Assembly: GCA_034411995.1 (NCBI GenBank)
Contig: DAOUME010000026.1
Span: forward strand, 1-64,000
Direction: 5' to 3'
DNA length: 64,000 bases
DNA from: JAUVXJ01 sp034411995
GTDB lineage: Bacteria > Chloroflexota > Anaerolineae > UBA7937 > B3-Chlor
Part shown: in pieces, positions 38,953 through 46,815 of the stretch
How positions within the stretch are numbered: the first letter of the stretch is position 1
How the letters are laid out: each line of letters starts with the position of its first letter
Translations under genes and position numbers: made by a program
The notes under the pieces: generated by a model
Database searches by the model: none
Told to the model about the DNA's origin: nothing
What the model saw: the letters and a program-made list of their open reading frames with translations, nothing else

Positions 38953-39948
38953 ATGTTGTATTTCATCAATCGACGCCGCCTGGGCGGCCTGGCTGTGGTG
39001 GCCCTCCTGGCCGCTCTTCTGATGGCAGCATCACCAGTGTCTGGCCAGGCAGAGCCAGGAAGCGTGGGCGTACTCGTACAGCTTGCGGACGGAACAGTAC
39101 TCACGCGCTATCTAGAGCTGGATACTCCGGTGGACCGCCTGACCGCGCTGGAGGAATCCGGTCTCTCCTTCGAGACCGCGTACGGCGGGGACGCCGTGTG
39201 CAAGATCGAGGATGAAGGTTGCCGCGGCAGCGATGACGAGTGCTGGTGCCAGTGCACCTTTATCGAGGGAGAGCCCTGCTTCTTCTGGATATACTTCCCT
39301 ATGAGTGAGGACGGCAGTGGATGGGGAGACATGAACGTCTGGCCTCTCCCCGAGCTGGATGCTGGAGACGTGAGTGCCTGGGTCTGGGGAGAGGTAGACA
39401 TCTCGTCTACTCCGTGGAAGCCCCTCGCCGAAGCACCGTTCTTGACGGTGGAGGAGATGCGGGCGCGCGCTCTGACCCCAGGCGTGGTGACCGCCACGGG
39501 CGGCTCACGCGAGTTGGAGGTGACGGCCAGCTTCACAGGCGACTCGGACGGCACCGGCTCGGCCACCGCAAGATACCGGAGCTCCGGGACCTCCTGGAGC
39601 GACCCTCAACCCATGATTCCCGGCAAGGCGTCTTTCGGCCTCGTCGCCGGAGGTCTCGAGCCTGGCGACTACGAGGTGGAAGTGACCTACGTGGACTACG
39701 TGAGTGGGCTAACCGTCGAGGCGGGTAGCACGAGCTACATCGCCCCAGTGGTCCAGACCAGAATAACGGGCGGCGGCGAGCAGGGTGTCCAGGCCACTGC
39801 TGGGGAACCTGCCGGCGAAGAGCAGGTCGCCAGCCCCCTCGCGTCCGCGCTGGCCGATTATGCCACCAGCATCGGCCTCGGAGGAGCCGCCTTCGCGGCT
39901 GCCCTGGCGGCGCTGCTGGTCGTCTACCTGCGCAAGCGACCTCAGTGA
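38953..39948 (+). CDS. Secreted membrane-anchored DUF4430-like protein, B12-regulated
   Basis: The 331-residue protein has an N-terminal signal (RRLGGLAVVALLAALLMAAS in outline). A domain follows with LEESGLSFETAYGGDAVCKI, a cysteine cluster (CRGSDDECWCQC...C) and FWIYFPM, resembling DUF4430, the fold found in cobalamin-binding transcobalamin-like proteins. A beta domain follows, then a C-terminal transmembrane helix ending RKRPQ. It is the first gene behind the cobalamin riboswitch and directly precedes the ECF transporter. A role as surface corrinoid-capture protein is therefore inferred. The family match is weak and the cysteines could bind metal instead. Confidence 0.6.
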   Translation: MLYFINRRRLGGLAVVALLAALLMAASPVSGQAEPGSVGVLVQLADGTVLTRYLELDTPVDRLTALEESGLSFETAYGGDAVCKIEDEGCRGSDDECWCQCTFIEGEPCFFWIYFPMSEDGSGWGDMNVWPLPELDAGDVSAWVWGEVDISSTPWKPLAEAPFLTVEEMRARALTPGVVTATGGSRELEVTASFTGDSDGTGSATARYRSSGTSWSDPQPMIPGKASFGLVAGGLEPGDYEVEVTYVDYVSGLTVEAGSTSYIAPVVQTRITGGGEQGVQATAGEPAGEEQVASPLASALADYATSIGLGGAAFAAALAALLVVYLRKRPQ

Positions 39949-39976
39949 GAGACCACAGCCCATCAAGGGACAGATC

Positions 39977-41038
39977 ATGTACCACACGGTGACCTGGGCA
40001 CTGTGGCTGCTGGCATGCATCGTTCCAGCCATGCTGACCAAGAACCCGCTCTACCTGCTGGTCCTGCTTTGTGCAGTCACGGTAGTCTACCGGACTCTCG
40101 GCGGCAAGTCACCGACCTTCGGCAGCTGGCGCCTGTTCCTGAGAATGGGCCTGGTGCTGGTAGCATTCAGCATGCTCTTCACCGCCCTGACCGCGCATGC
40201 TGGCCAGACCGTGCTCCTGACAGCACCTAGGCTGGTGATCAGCGTCCAGGGGGTGACCTTTCTGCGGCTGGGAGGGGAGATGACCTTGGAGACGCTGATC
40301 TACGGCCTGGCCAACGGACTCAATCTGATGGCCATTCTTCTGATCTTCGCCACCTTCAACGCGCTGGTGAATCACCATCAACTGCTGCGCTCCATACCCC
40401 CGTTCATGTACCAGACGGGCGTGGTCACCTCCATAGCCATCACCTTCGTGCCGCAACTAGCTTCGAGCATCACCGACATCCGCGAGGCGCAAGCCATCCG
40501 CGGCCACCGTTTCAGAGGCCTCAGGGACCTGTTGCCTCTCTTCGCACCTTTGCTATCCGGGGGCCTGGAGAAAGCAGTCCAACTGGCAGAGTCCATGGAG
40601 GCCCGGGGCTTCGGTGAAGGAGCCCCATCCAGCGGTCGTAGGCGCGAACTCGTGCACAGGGCCCTCATCGCCGTCGCCATGTTTGCTCTCATGTCCGGCG
40701 TCTTCGTCTATGGCTACTACGCAACCCTCCGCTGGGCAGGCGTGCTGATCAGTGCTGGCGGCCTGTGCCTGCTTCTGGGTAACCTGCTGGCCATGAGCAG
40801 GCGCGTGCATCGAAGCCACTACCGCCGCGAACTGTGGCTGCCTCGCGATGGTTTTGTTAGCGCCTGTGCCATCGTGTCCCTGGCGATGGTCGGAATCATC
40901 TGGCTGCTCGACGGAGAGAGCCTGGCCTTCTACCCCTATCCACACTTCACGTTCCCCCCCTTCAACCCGCTGGTGGGACTGGCACTATTGTCCGCCGTCG
41001 CGCCCGTTCTCACAGCGCCCCAGCAGCAAAGGACCTGA
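39977..41038 (+). CDS. ECF transporter T component (cobalamin system)
   Basis: The 353-residue membrane protein couples the ATPases to the S component. It has at least six hydrophobic segments and the cytoplasmic signature ESMEARGFG at about residue 210, the Ala-Arg-Gly coupling motif of EcfT. The ATG at 39977 lies 28 nt after the DUF4430-like gene; the longer open frame upstream overlaps that gene and is rejected. The next gene starts 4 nt downstream. Confidence 0.87.
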   Translation: MYHTVTWALWLLACIVPAMLTKNPLYLLVLLCAVTVVYRTLGGKSPTFGSWRLFLRMGLVLVAFSMLFTALTAHAGQTVLLTAPRLVISVQGVTFLRLGGEMTLETLIYGLANGLNLMAILLIFATFNALVNHHQLLRSIPPFMYQTGVVTSIAITFVPQLASSITDIREAQAIRGHRFRGLRDLLPLFAPLLSGGLEKAVQLAESMEARGFGEGAPSSGRRRELVHRALIAVAMFALMSGVFVYGYYATLRWAGVLISAGGLCLLLGNLLAMSRRVHRSHYRRELWLPRDGFVSACAIVSLAMVGIIWLLDGESLAFYPYPHFTFPPFNPLVGLALLSAVAPVLTAPQQQRT

Positions 41039-41042
41039 GATC

Positions 41043-42656
41043 ATGATCGAGTTCCAAGACGTTACGTACTCTTATCCGGAAGGCGAGACTCCCGCATTGC
41101 ACAACCTCTCGTTGAGGGTGCGAGAAGGAGAGTTCCTTCTCGTCGTGGGCGCCTCAGGGTCCGGCAAGTCCACGCTGTTGCGCTGCCTGAACGGGCTGGT
41201 GCCTCATTTCCATGGTGGTGTGCTCGGCGGAAGAATCATGGTCGCGGGTCGCGATCCGGTGGCTGAGGGCCCTCGCGGCATGAGCTCTGTGGTGGGCTTC
41301 GTGATCCAGGATCCAGAAGGTCAATTCGTGGTGGACTCGGTGGAGGAGGAGCTGGCCTTCGCCATGGAGAATCACGACGTCGAGCAGGCCATCATGCGCA
41401 AGCGCATCGAGGAGGTGCTGGATCAGCTCAGCATCGCTCATCTTCGCCGACGCAGCGTGGATACGCTGTCTGGAGGCGAGAAACAACGCGTCGCCATCGC
41501 CTCCGTGCTCACCCTGCAACCCAAGGTCCTGGTCCTGGACGAGCCCACGTCTCAGCTCGACCCTCAGGCAGCCGAGGAGGTCTTGACGACCCTGCAGAAA
41601 CTGAATTCGGATCTTGGACTGACCATCGTTCTGGCGGAGCATCGCCTGGAACGCGTCGTCCAGTACGCAGACCGGATGATCTATCTTCCTGGCGAGGGGG
41701 CGACGCCCATCGTGGGCACCCCGCAGGAGGTCCTCACCCGGATCGACTTGGTCCCCCCACTCGTTCGAGTGGCCAGGAAGCTGGAGTGGCAACCCTTGCC
41801 GCTCACCATCAAGGCCGGTCGGCGATTCGTCCCGGGAGTGCAACTCCGGATGCCTCAACCCACGCCTCACACTTCGCGCACCATGGGGGGTGATGGGACT
41901 CCACCTGCGGTCAGGGTAAGCAACCTCTGGTTTTCGTACGACGGAACGGAGGCTCTGCGCGGAGTAGACCTCGCGGTGCGCAATGGGGAGTTCGTGGCCC
42001 TGATGGGCCGCAATGGCTCAGGCAAGACGACTCTGCTGCGGCATCTGGTAGGACTGCTACGCCCCCGACGTGGAGTGGTCGAACTGTGGGGAGAAGATGC
42101 CAGTCGCAGGTCCACAGAGGAGATCGCACAGCGGGTGGGCTACGTCCCTCAGAATCCCGGATCACTGCTCTTCGCCGACACACTGCAACAGGAGCTGGAG
42201 TTCACGTTGCACAGCCACGGTCTCAAAGGAGCAAACCCCGAGCTGCTGCTCAGAGCACTGGATCTGGAGCAATACGCCAACGACTATCCTGGCGATCTCA
42301 GCAGCGGGGAGCGCCAACGAGCGGCGCTGGCGGCGATCCTCATCGCGGAGCCACAACTGATCCTGCTGGACGAGCCCACGAGAGGTCTCGACTACCGACA
42401 AAAAGAGACCCTGGCGGCCTTCCTCTCCGAACTGCGAGAAGAAGGCAGGACCATCCTCATGTCCACCCACGATGTGGAGCTCGCGGCCAGGTGCGCCGAC
42501 AGAGTGGTCATCCTGGGAGAAGGACAGGTAGTGGTGGATGGCCCCACCAGGACGGTGATGAGCGAGTCGATGGTCTTCTCGACCCAGGTCAACAAGCTGT
42601 TCCGTGACCACCGGTTTCTGACCGTAGACGACGTAGTGGGAGCGGTACCGACATGA
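41043..42656 (+). CDS. Fused ECF ATPase A-A' (two nucleotide-binding domains)
   Basis: The 537-residue protein carries two complete ABC ATPase domains. The first has Walker A GASGSGKST, LSGGE signature and LVLDEPTSQLDP. The second has GRNGSGKTT, LSSGE and LILLDEPTRGLD. A linker of about 40 residues joins them. It powers the ECF transporter encoded around it. Its stop overlaps the S-component start by ATGA. Confidence 0.92.
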   Translation: MIEFQDVTYSYPEGETPALHNLSLRVREGEFLLVVGASGSGKSTLLRCLNGLVPHFHGGVLGGRIMVAGRDPVAEGPRGMSSVVGFVIQDPEGQFVVDSVEEELAFAMENHDVEQAIMRKRIEEVLDQLSIAHLRRRSVDTLSGGEKQRVAIASVLTLQPKVLVLDEPTSQLDPQAAEEVLTTLQKLNSDLGLTIVLAEHRLERVVQYADRMIYLPGEGATPIVGTPQEVLTRIDLVPPLVRVARKLEWQPLPLTIKAGRRFVPGVQLRMPQPTPHTSRTMGGDGTPPAVRVSNLWFSYDGTEALRGVDLAVRNGEFVALMGRNGSGKTTLLRHLVGLLRPRRGVVELWGEDASRRSTEEIAQRVGYVPQNPGSLLFADTLQQELEFTLHSHGLKGANPELLLRALDLEQYANDYPGDLSSGERQRAALAAILIAEPQLILLDEPTRGLDYRQKETLAAFLSELREEGRTILMSTHDVELAARCADRVVILGEGQVVVDGPTRTVMSESMVFSTQVNKLFRDHRFLTVDDVVGAVPT

Positions 42657-43441
42657 CTTCTCGCCTCGGGCAAGCGCTGAGCGCGATGACCCTCGCGGCG
42701 GCCACACTCCTGGGGATCTGGGTGGTCCTGTCTCCATTCATCTCCGTCCCCGGCACAGGGTCGGCGGCGGCGACCTCAGCCAGCGCCCAGTCTCCGTTCA
42801 CGTTCCTGGCCTTGCTGGCCCTTTGTATGGTGGTCATCGTAGCCAATCTCGAGACGCGTCGGATGGACTCCAAGCTCGTGGCGGTTCTGGGCATCCTGGT
42901 GGCCACAAACGCCGTGCTGCGTCTGGTGCCTGGTCCAGCCGGCTTCACAGCGATGCTCTTCCTCCCTATCCTGTGCGGCTACGCCTACGGCGCTGATTTT
43001 GGATTCCTGCTGGGCGCCCTTTCCTTCCTGGTCTCGGCCATCGTGACCGGCGGACTCGGACCCTGGCTCCCCTATCAAATGTTCTCCACGGGGTGGATGG
43101 GCATGGCGTCTGCCTGGCTGCCCAAGCTGCGGCGCCTGGGGCGATGGGAAGTCGTGCCTCTGGCCCTGTGGGGAGCGCTGCTCGGTCTGGTCTTCGGTGC
43201 CATCATGAACCTCTGGTTCTGGCCCTACATAGGCGATACGGGGCAATCAGACATGTACTGGCAGCCCGGCACGGGTGCCTGGGAGACACTGGGGAGGTAT
43301 GCAGCCTTCTACGTGACCACTTCATTGTGGTGGGATATAGCGAGAGCGGGGGGGAACCTGTTGTTGATCCTTCTCTTCGGCGCGCCGGTGCTACGACTGC
43401 TGAGGCGCTTCCAACGACGTTTCCGATTTGTCGCTATATGA
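42653..43441 (+). CDS. ECF transporter S component, probably for cobalamin/corrinoid
   Basis: The 262-residue membrane protein has about six transmembrane helices. Its core FTAMLFLPILCGYAYGADFG, GALSFLVSAIVTGGLGPWLP and YQMFSTGWMGM is typical of the CbrT-like group of ECF S components assigned to cobalamin. Specificity is inferred from the riboswitch upstream and the cob genes downstream. Extra residues at the N terminus make it longer than most S components. Confidence 0.82.
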   Translation: MTSRLGQALSAMTLAAATLLGIWVVLSPFISVPGTGSAAATSASAQSPFTFLALLALCMVVIVANLETRRMDSKLVAVLGILVATNAVLRLVPGPAGFTAMLFLPILCGYAYGADFGFLLGALSFLVSAIVTGGLGPWLPYQMFSTGWMGMASAWLPKLRRLGRWEVVPLALWGALLGLVFGAIMNLWFWPYIGDTGQSDMYWQPGTGAWETLGRYAAFYVTTSLWWDIARAGGNLLLILLFGAPVLRLLRRFQRRFRFVAI

Positions 43442-43574
43442 ACGCGCCGGGCCGTAGCCGACCACTGGCGACATGGATGCCGCATTACTCCGCGGCCACC
43501 GAGCTCTCGTCGCGGGCATGCACAGGACCTGGGCCTTACTGTACCCTTCGGCGCCGCCCTCCAACGAGGACTCC

Positions 43575-44666
43575 ATGACTCACCCAGCACACCTTGACGG
43601 CTTGCCAGATTCGCTGGCAGACATCGTGGGGGGCATCCAGCCTCCCGACAGGGAGGTGATGAAAGCCGCCAGGGCCAGGCAGGACCGTCTCGCCAAGCCC
43701 AAGGGAAGTCTTGGCCGGCTGGAGGAACTATCCATCAGGATAGCTGGCATCAGGGGTCAGGCGGCGCCCCTCATCAGGGACAAAGCCATCATCACCATGG
43801 CGGCGGACCACGGAGTCGTTGCCGAGGGGATCAGCGCCTACCCCCAGGAGGTGACCGCTCAGATGGTCAGCACCTTCCTGCGCGGCGCGGCAGCGGTGAA
43901 CGTCCTGGCAGACTACGTGGGCGCACGAGTGGTGGTGGTCGACATGGGCGTCGCCGCCGACCTTCATGAGTCGACTTCTGCGCTCGTCTCCAGGAGAATC
44001 GGGGCGGGCACCCGGAATATCGCTCGTGGCCCTGCCATGACCCAGGAGGACGCGCTCCGTGCCATACAGGCTGGCATCAACGTGCTGGAGTCTGAGCAAG
44101 CCAAGGGTCTCCACATCGTCGGCATCGGCGACATGGGGATCGGCAACACCACGCCCAGCAGCGCCATCTGCGCTGTCTTGACCGGTGCCCCAATCGTGGA
44201 AGTAACAGGCCCAGGCACAGGGATCGACGAAGCCGCACTTCGCCACAAGGCGAACGTGATTGCGCAGGCCATCTCCACTACGCAACCTGACCCCCACGAT
44301 CCCCTGGACGTACTGTCCAAAGTGGGCGGGTTCGAGATCGCCGGTCTGGTAGGAGTGATCCTGGGCGCCGCGCGCCACCGCGTCCCTGTGGTGCTCGATG
44401 GCTTCATCTCTGGAGGGGCCGGGCTCGTCGCCACCGGCGTGTCGCCGGGAGTGAGAGACTACCTCATCGCTTCGCACGTGTCTGCCGAGAGGGGACATCG
44501 GGTCATGCTGCGCCACATGGGCTTGCAGCCGCTCCTCGATCTGGAGATGAGGCTGGGGGAAGGAACCGGCGCCGCTCTGGGCATCGCCCTTGCCGAAGCC
44601 TCAACCCGACTTCTGTGCGAAATGGCCACCCTCGAAGAGGCCGGTGTATGTGAGGCGCCACAGTGA
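43575..44666 (+). CDS. cobT: Nicotinate-nucleotide-dimethylbenzimidazole phosphoribosyltransferase
   Basis: CobT activates the lower-ligand base (typically dimethylbenzimidazole) to its alpha-ribazole phosphate for the nucleotide loop of cobalamin. The 363-residue product starts at the ATG at 43575. The N-terminal KPKGSLGRLEEL, TMAADHGV, GIGDMGIGNTTPSSA and DGFISGGAG are all present. The catalytic glutamate lies in LGEGTGAAL (about residue 329). Its stop overlaps the cobS start by 4 nt. Confidence 0.95.
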   Translation: MTHPAHLDGLPDSLADIVGGIQPPDREVMKAARARQDRLAKPKGSLGRLEELSIRIAGIRGQAAPLIRDKAIITMAADHGVVAEGISAYPQEVTAQMVSTFLRGAAAVNVLADYVGARVVVVDMGVAADLHESTSALVSRRIGAGTRNIARGPAMTQEDALRAIQAGINVLESEQAKGLHIVGIGDMGIGNTTPSSAICAVLTGAPIVEVTGPGTGIDEAALRHKANVIAQAISTTQPDPHDPLDVLSKVGGFEIAGLVGVILGAARHRVPVVLDGFISGGAGLVATGVSPGVRDYLIASHVSAERGHRVMLRHMGLQPLLDLEMRLGEGTGAALGIALAEASTRLLCEMATLEEAGVCEAPQ

Positions 44667-45427
44667 CCTTCCTCACAGCTCTGGGCTTCCTGACCACGAT
44701 CCCCCTCCCGCGCGGATGCGCAGCAAGTCCTGACCAGATGGCCCGCTCTGTACCCTTCTTCCCGCTGGCAGGAGCCGTCCTGGGCCTGAGCCTCGTCGCC
44801 GTCGACCTGATCCTCAGCCTGGTCCTGCCTGCGCCAGTGGTTAACGTAGCGCTGATCGTCACTGAAGTCCTGCTGACCGGCGCTCTGCATCTGGATGGCT
44901 TCATCGACACCTGCGATGCCCTGGGTGTATCGGGGATCGCGGGTGGCAGACTCGAGGTGATGCGGGACAGCCGCGTCGGTAGCATGGGAGTGGTGGGCGC
45001 CGTTTGCCTCTTGCTGGCCAAGTACGCCTCTCTCGCCAGTCTTCCGCCCTTTTCCAGAACGGCTGCGCTGATGGTCATGCCTGTGCTGGGCCGCTGGGCC
45101 ATGGTCGGCTCCATCTCCTGGTTTCCGAATGCCAGATCAAACGGCCTGGGCTGGATGTTCAAACGGCATGCCGACCGTCGAAGTCTGCTCCTGGCAACCT
45201 TCACCGCCGCCGTGGTGTCCGTGGGCATATTCCACTCAGCAGGGGCTGTCTTGCTGCTCGGCGTAGGATGCGCCGCGCTGGGGTTTTCCACGTTCTTGAG
45301 CCACAAGTTCCACGGCCTCACCGGCGACACCTACGGCGCCGTAGGTGAGGTGACCGAGGTGGCCGCTCTGCTCCTGATCTCCCTGCTTCTCCACGCCGGC
45401 AGCCAGGGTACTCGTACTCTTTGCTGA
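44663..45427 (+). CDS. cobS: Adenosylcobinamide-GDP ribazoletransferase (cobalamin synthase)
   Basis: CobS is a membrane enzyme that joins adenosylcobinamide-GDP and alpha-ribazole (phosphate). The 254-residue product starts with GTG overlapping the cobT stop. It opens FLTALGFLTTIPLP, the family N terminus, and has LHLDGFIDTCDALG with its acidic metal-binding residues and MRDSRVGSMGVVG. Several hydrophobic helices follow. Confidence 0.94.
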   Translation: MTFLTALGFLTTIPLPRGCAASPDQMARSVPFFPLAGAVLGLSLVAVDLILSLVLPAPVVNVALIVTEVLLTGALHLDGFIDTCDALGVSGIAGGRLEVMRDSRVGSMGVVGAVCLLLAKYASLASLPPFSRTAALMVMPVLGRWAMVGSISWFPNARSNGLGWMFKRHADRRSLLLATFTAAVVSVGIFHSAGAVLLLGVGCAALGFSTFLSHKFHGLTGDTYGAVGEVTEVAALLLISLLLHAGSQGTRTLC

Positions 45428-45443
45428 CCGGGGAATAGGTACC

Positions 45444-46064
45444 ATGTCCAGGTTCTTTCTCGTAAGGCACGCTCAGGCAGAACAGGGATCACGGCTCTAC
45501 CTTGGCCACGGTGCGACGGGGCTGGACCACGAAGGGTACGCGCAGGCCAGGGCCTTGCGAGACCTTCTGGCTTCACAACAGATCCACGCCGTCTACTCGA
45601 GTGACCTGAACCGCGCCCGTCTTACGGCACAAATCATCGCTTCGGTGCATGCGGCGGAGGTGGTTCTCCGACCGGAGTTGCGCGAGATAGACTGGGGCCA
45701 GATCGAGGGCCTGACCTTCGAGGAGATCACCGCTCGCTTCCCCGAAGCGCTAGAAGTGTTGACGGTGCCCTCCCTGGCCTCAAGAGCTCCCGGAGGAGAA
45801 AGCCTGCAGCAACTCGTTCAAAGGGTGCAACGGTTCCTGGCAGCAGTGGAGAGGGATTCGCCCGACCAGACTATACTCATCGTATCACACGGTGGACCGC
45901 TGAGAGTGCTCCTCTGCCACTGGCTGGGTTTGGACCCCGAGCGCTTGTGGCAAATCCGCCTTGATCTCGCCTCCATGTCTCTGGTGGAGACCTATCCGCA
46001 GGGTGCCATCGTCGCCTTCCTGAACGATACCTCGCACCTGAGAACTGTCGACTGGGAGGCATGA
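45444..46064 (+). CDS. cobC: Histidine phosphatase, alpha-ribazole phosphatase-like
   Basis: This 206-residue protein of the histidine phosphatase superfamily has the phospho-His motif LVRHAQAE, SSDLNRARLTA, REIDWGQIEG and the second catalytic histidine in SHGGPLRVL. In this operon it most likely dephosphorylates alpha-ribazole-5'-phosphate or adenosylcobalamin-5'-phosphate. Sequence alone would also fit a general phosphoglycerate mutase-like enzyme; context decides. Confidence 0.85.
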   Translation: MSRFFLVRHAQAEQGSRLYLGHGATGLDHEGYAQARALRDLLASQQIHAVYSSDLNRARLTAQIIASVHAAEVVLRPELREIDWGQIEGLTFEEITARFPEALEVLTVPSLASRAPGGESLQQLVQRVQRFLAAVERDSPDQTILIVSHGGPLRVLLCHWLGLDPERLWQIRLDLASMSLVETYPQGAIVAFLNDTSHLRTVDWEA

Positions 46065-46167
46065 GGGACAGCATCCCTAGAAGACAGCTCACTCGGTTCG
46101 TCCCCGAGTCAAGCACCTGCACGGATTGGCAGCGAAGTGGCTCAGGCCTGCGCCCGGAGGGAAGAGT

Positions 46168-46740
46168 TTGCCTAAGAGACGTATCCTCATTATCGGCGGC
46201 GCTCGCAGCGGCAAGAGCCGCCAGGCACTGCGACTCGCAGCGGAGATGGGCGAGCGGGTACTCTTCGTAGCGACCGCAACCGCCGGCGATGACGAGATGC
46301 GACGTCGGATCGAAGCACACCGCGCACACAGACCCGCACACTGGAGGACACTGGAAGTGCCCACCAGCGTCGGCAGGGCGATCTCCCAGGGGATCGACGA
46401 CGCTCACGTGGTCATCCTGGACTGCCTGACGCTTCTCGTCTCCAACGTGATGGGAAAGCACACCCCCAACGACGACCAGGGCTCTGTGGATATGGGACTC
46501 CTGGAGCCGCCACTCGAAGCCGAGGTACGGGAACTGATGGAGGCGCTTGACGCAGCGAGCGCCAGTTGTGTGGTGGTGAGCAATGAAGTGGGCACTGGTC
46601 TGGTCGCCGTCAGCCCCTTGGGTCGCGCGTACCGGGACCTCTTGGGTGGGGTGAATCAGCGGGTCGCGCGTTGGGCCGACGAGGTGTATCTGATGGTCGC
46701 GGGCATCCCGGTGAGAGTGAAACCGCCACCCGCTCCCTGA
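46168..46740 (+). CDS. cobU: Adenosylcobinamide kinase/guanylyltransferase
   Basis: CobU phosphorylates adenosylcobinamide and transfers GMP to it. A TTG at 46168 is taken as start, with GGAGG 7 nt upstream, giving 190 residues (E. coli CobU has 181). The P-loop GGARSGKS is at the N terminus and RIEAHRAHRP contains the histidine that is guanylylated in characterised CobU. VVSNEVGTGLVAVSPLGRAYRDLLG and NQRVARWADEV are family blocks. It ends the salvage operon. Confidence 0.93.
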   Translation: MPKRRILIIGGARSGKSRQALRLAAEMGERVLFVATATAGDDEMRRRIEAHRAHRPAHWRTLEVPTSVGRAISQGIDDAHVVILDCLTLLVSNVMGKHTPNDDQGSVDMGLLEPPLEAEVRELMEALDAASASCVVVSNEVGTGLVAVSPLGRAYRDLLGGVNQRVARWADEVYLMVAGIPVRVKPPPAP

Positions 46741-46815
46741 CCGCTCGTGCAGCGCCACTCCTGCACGATGGCCGACTGCTCACCTCCCGGGGGCCCACCG
46801 TCGCGCCCGGGAATC

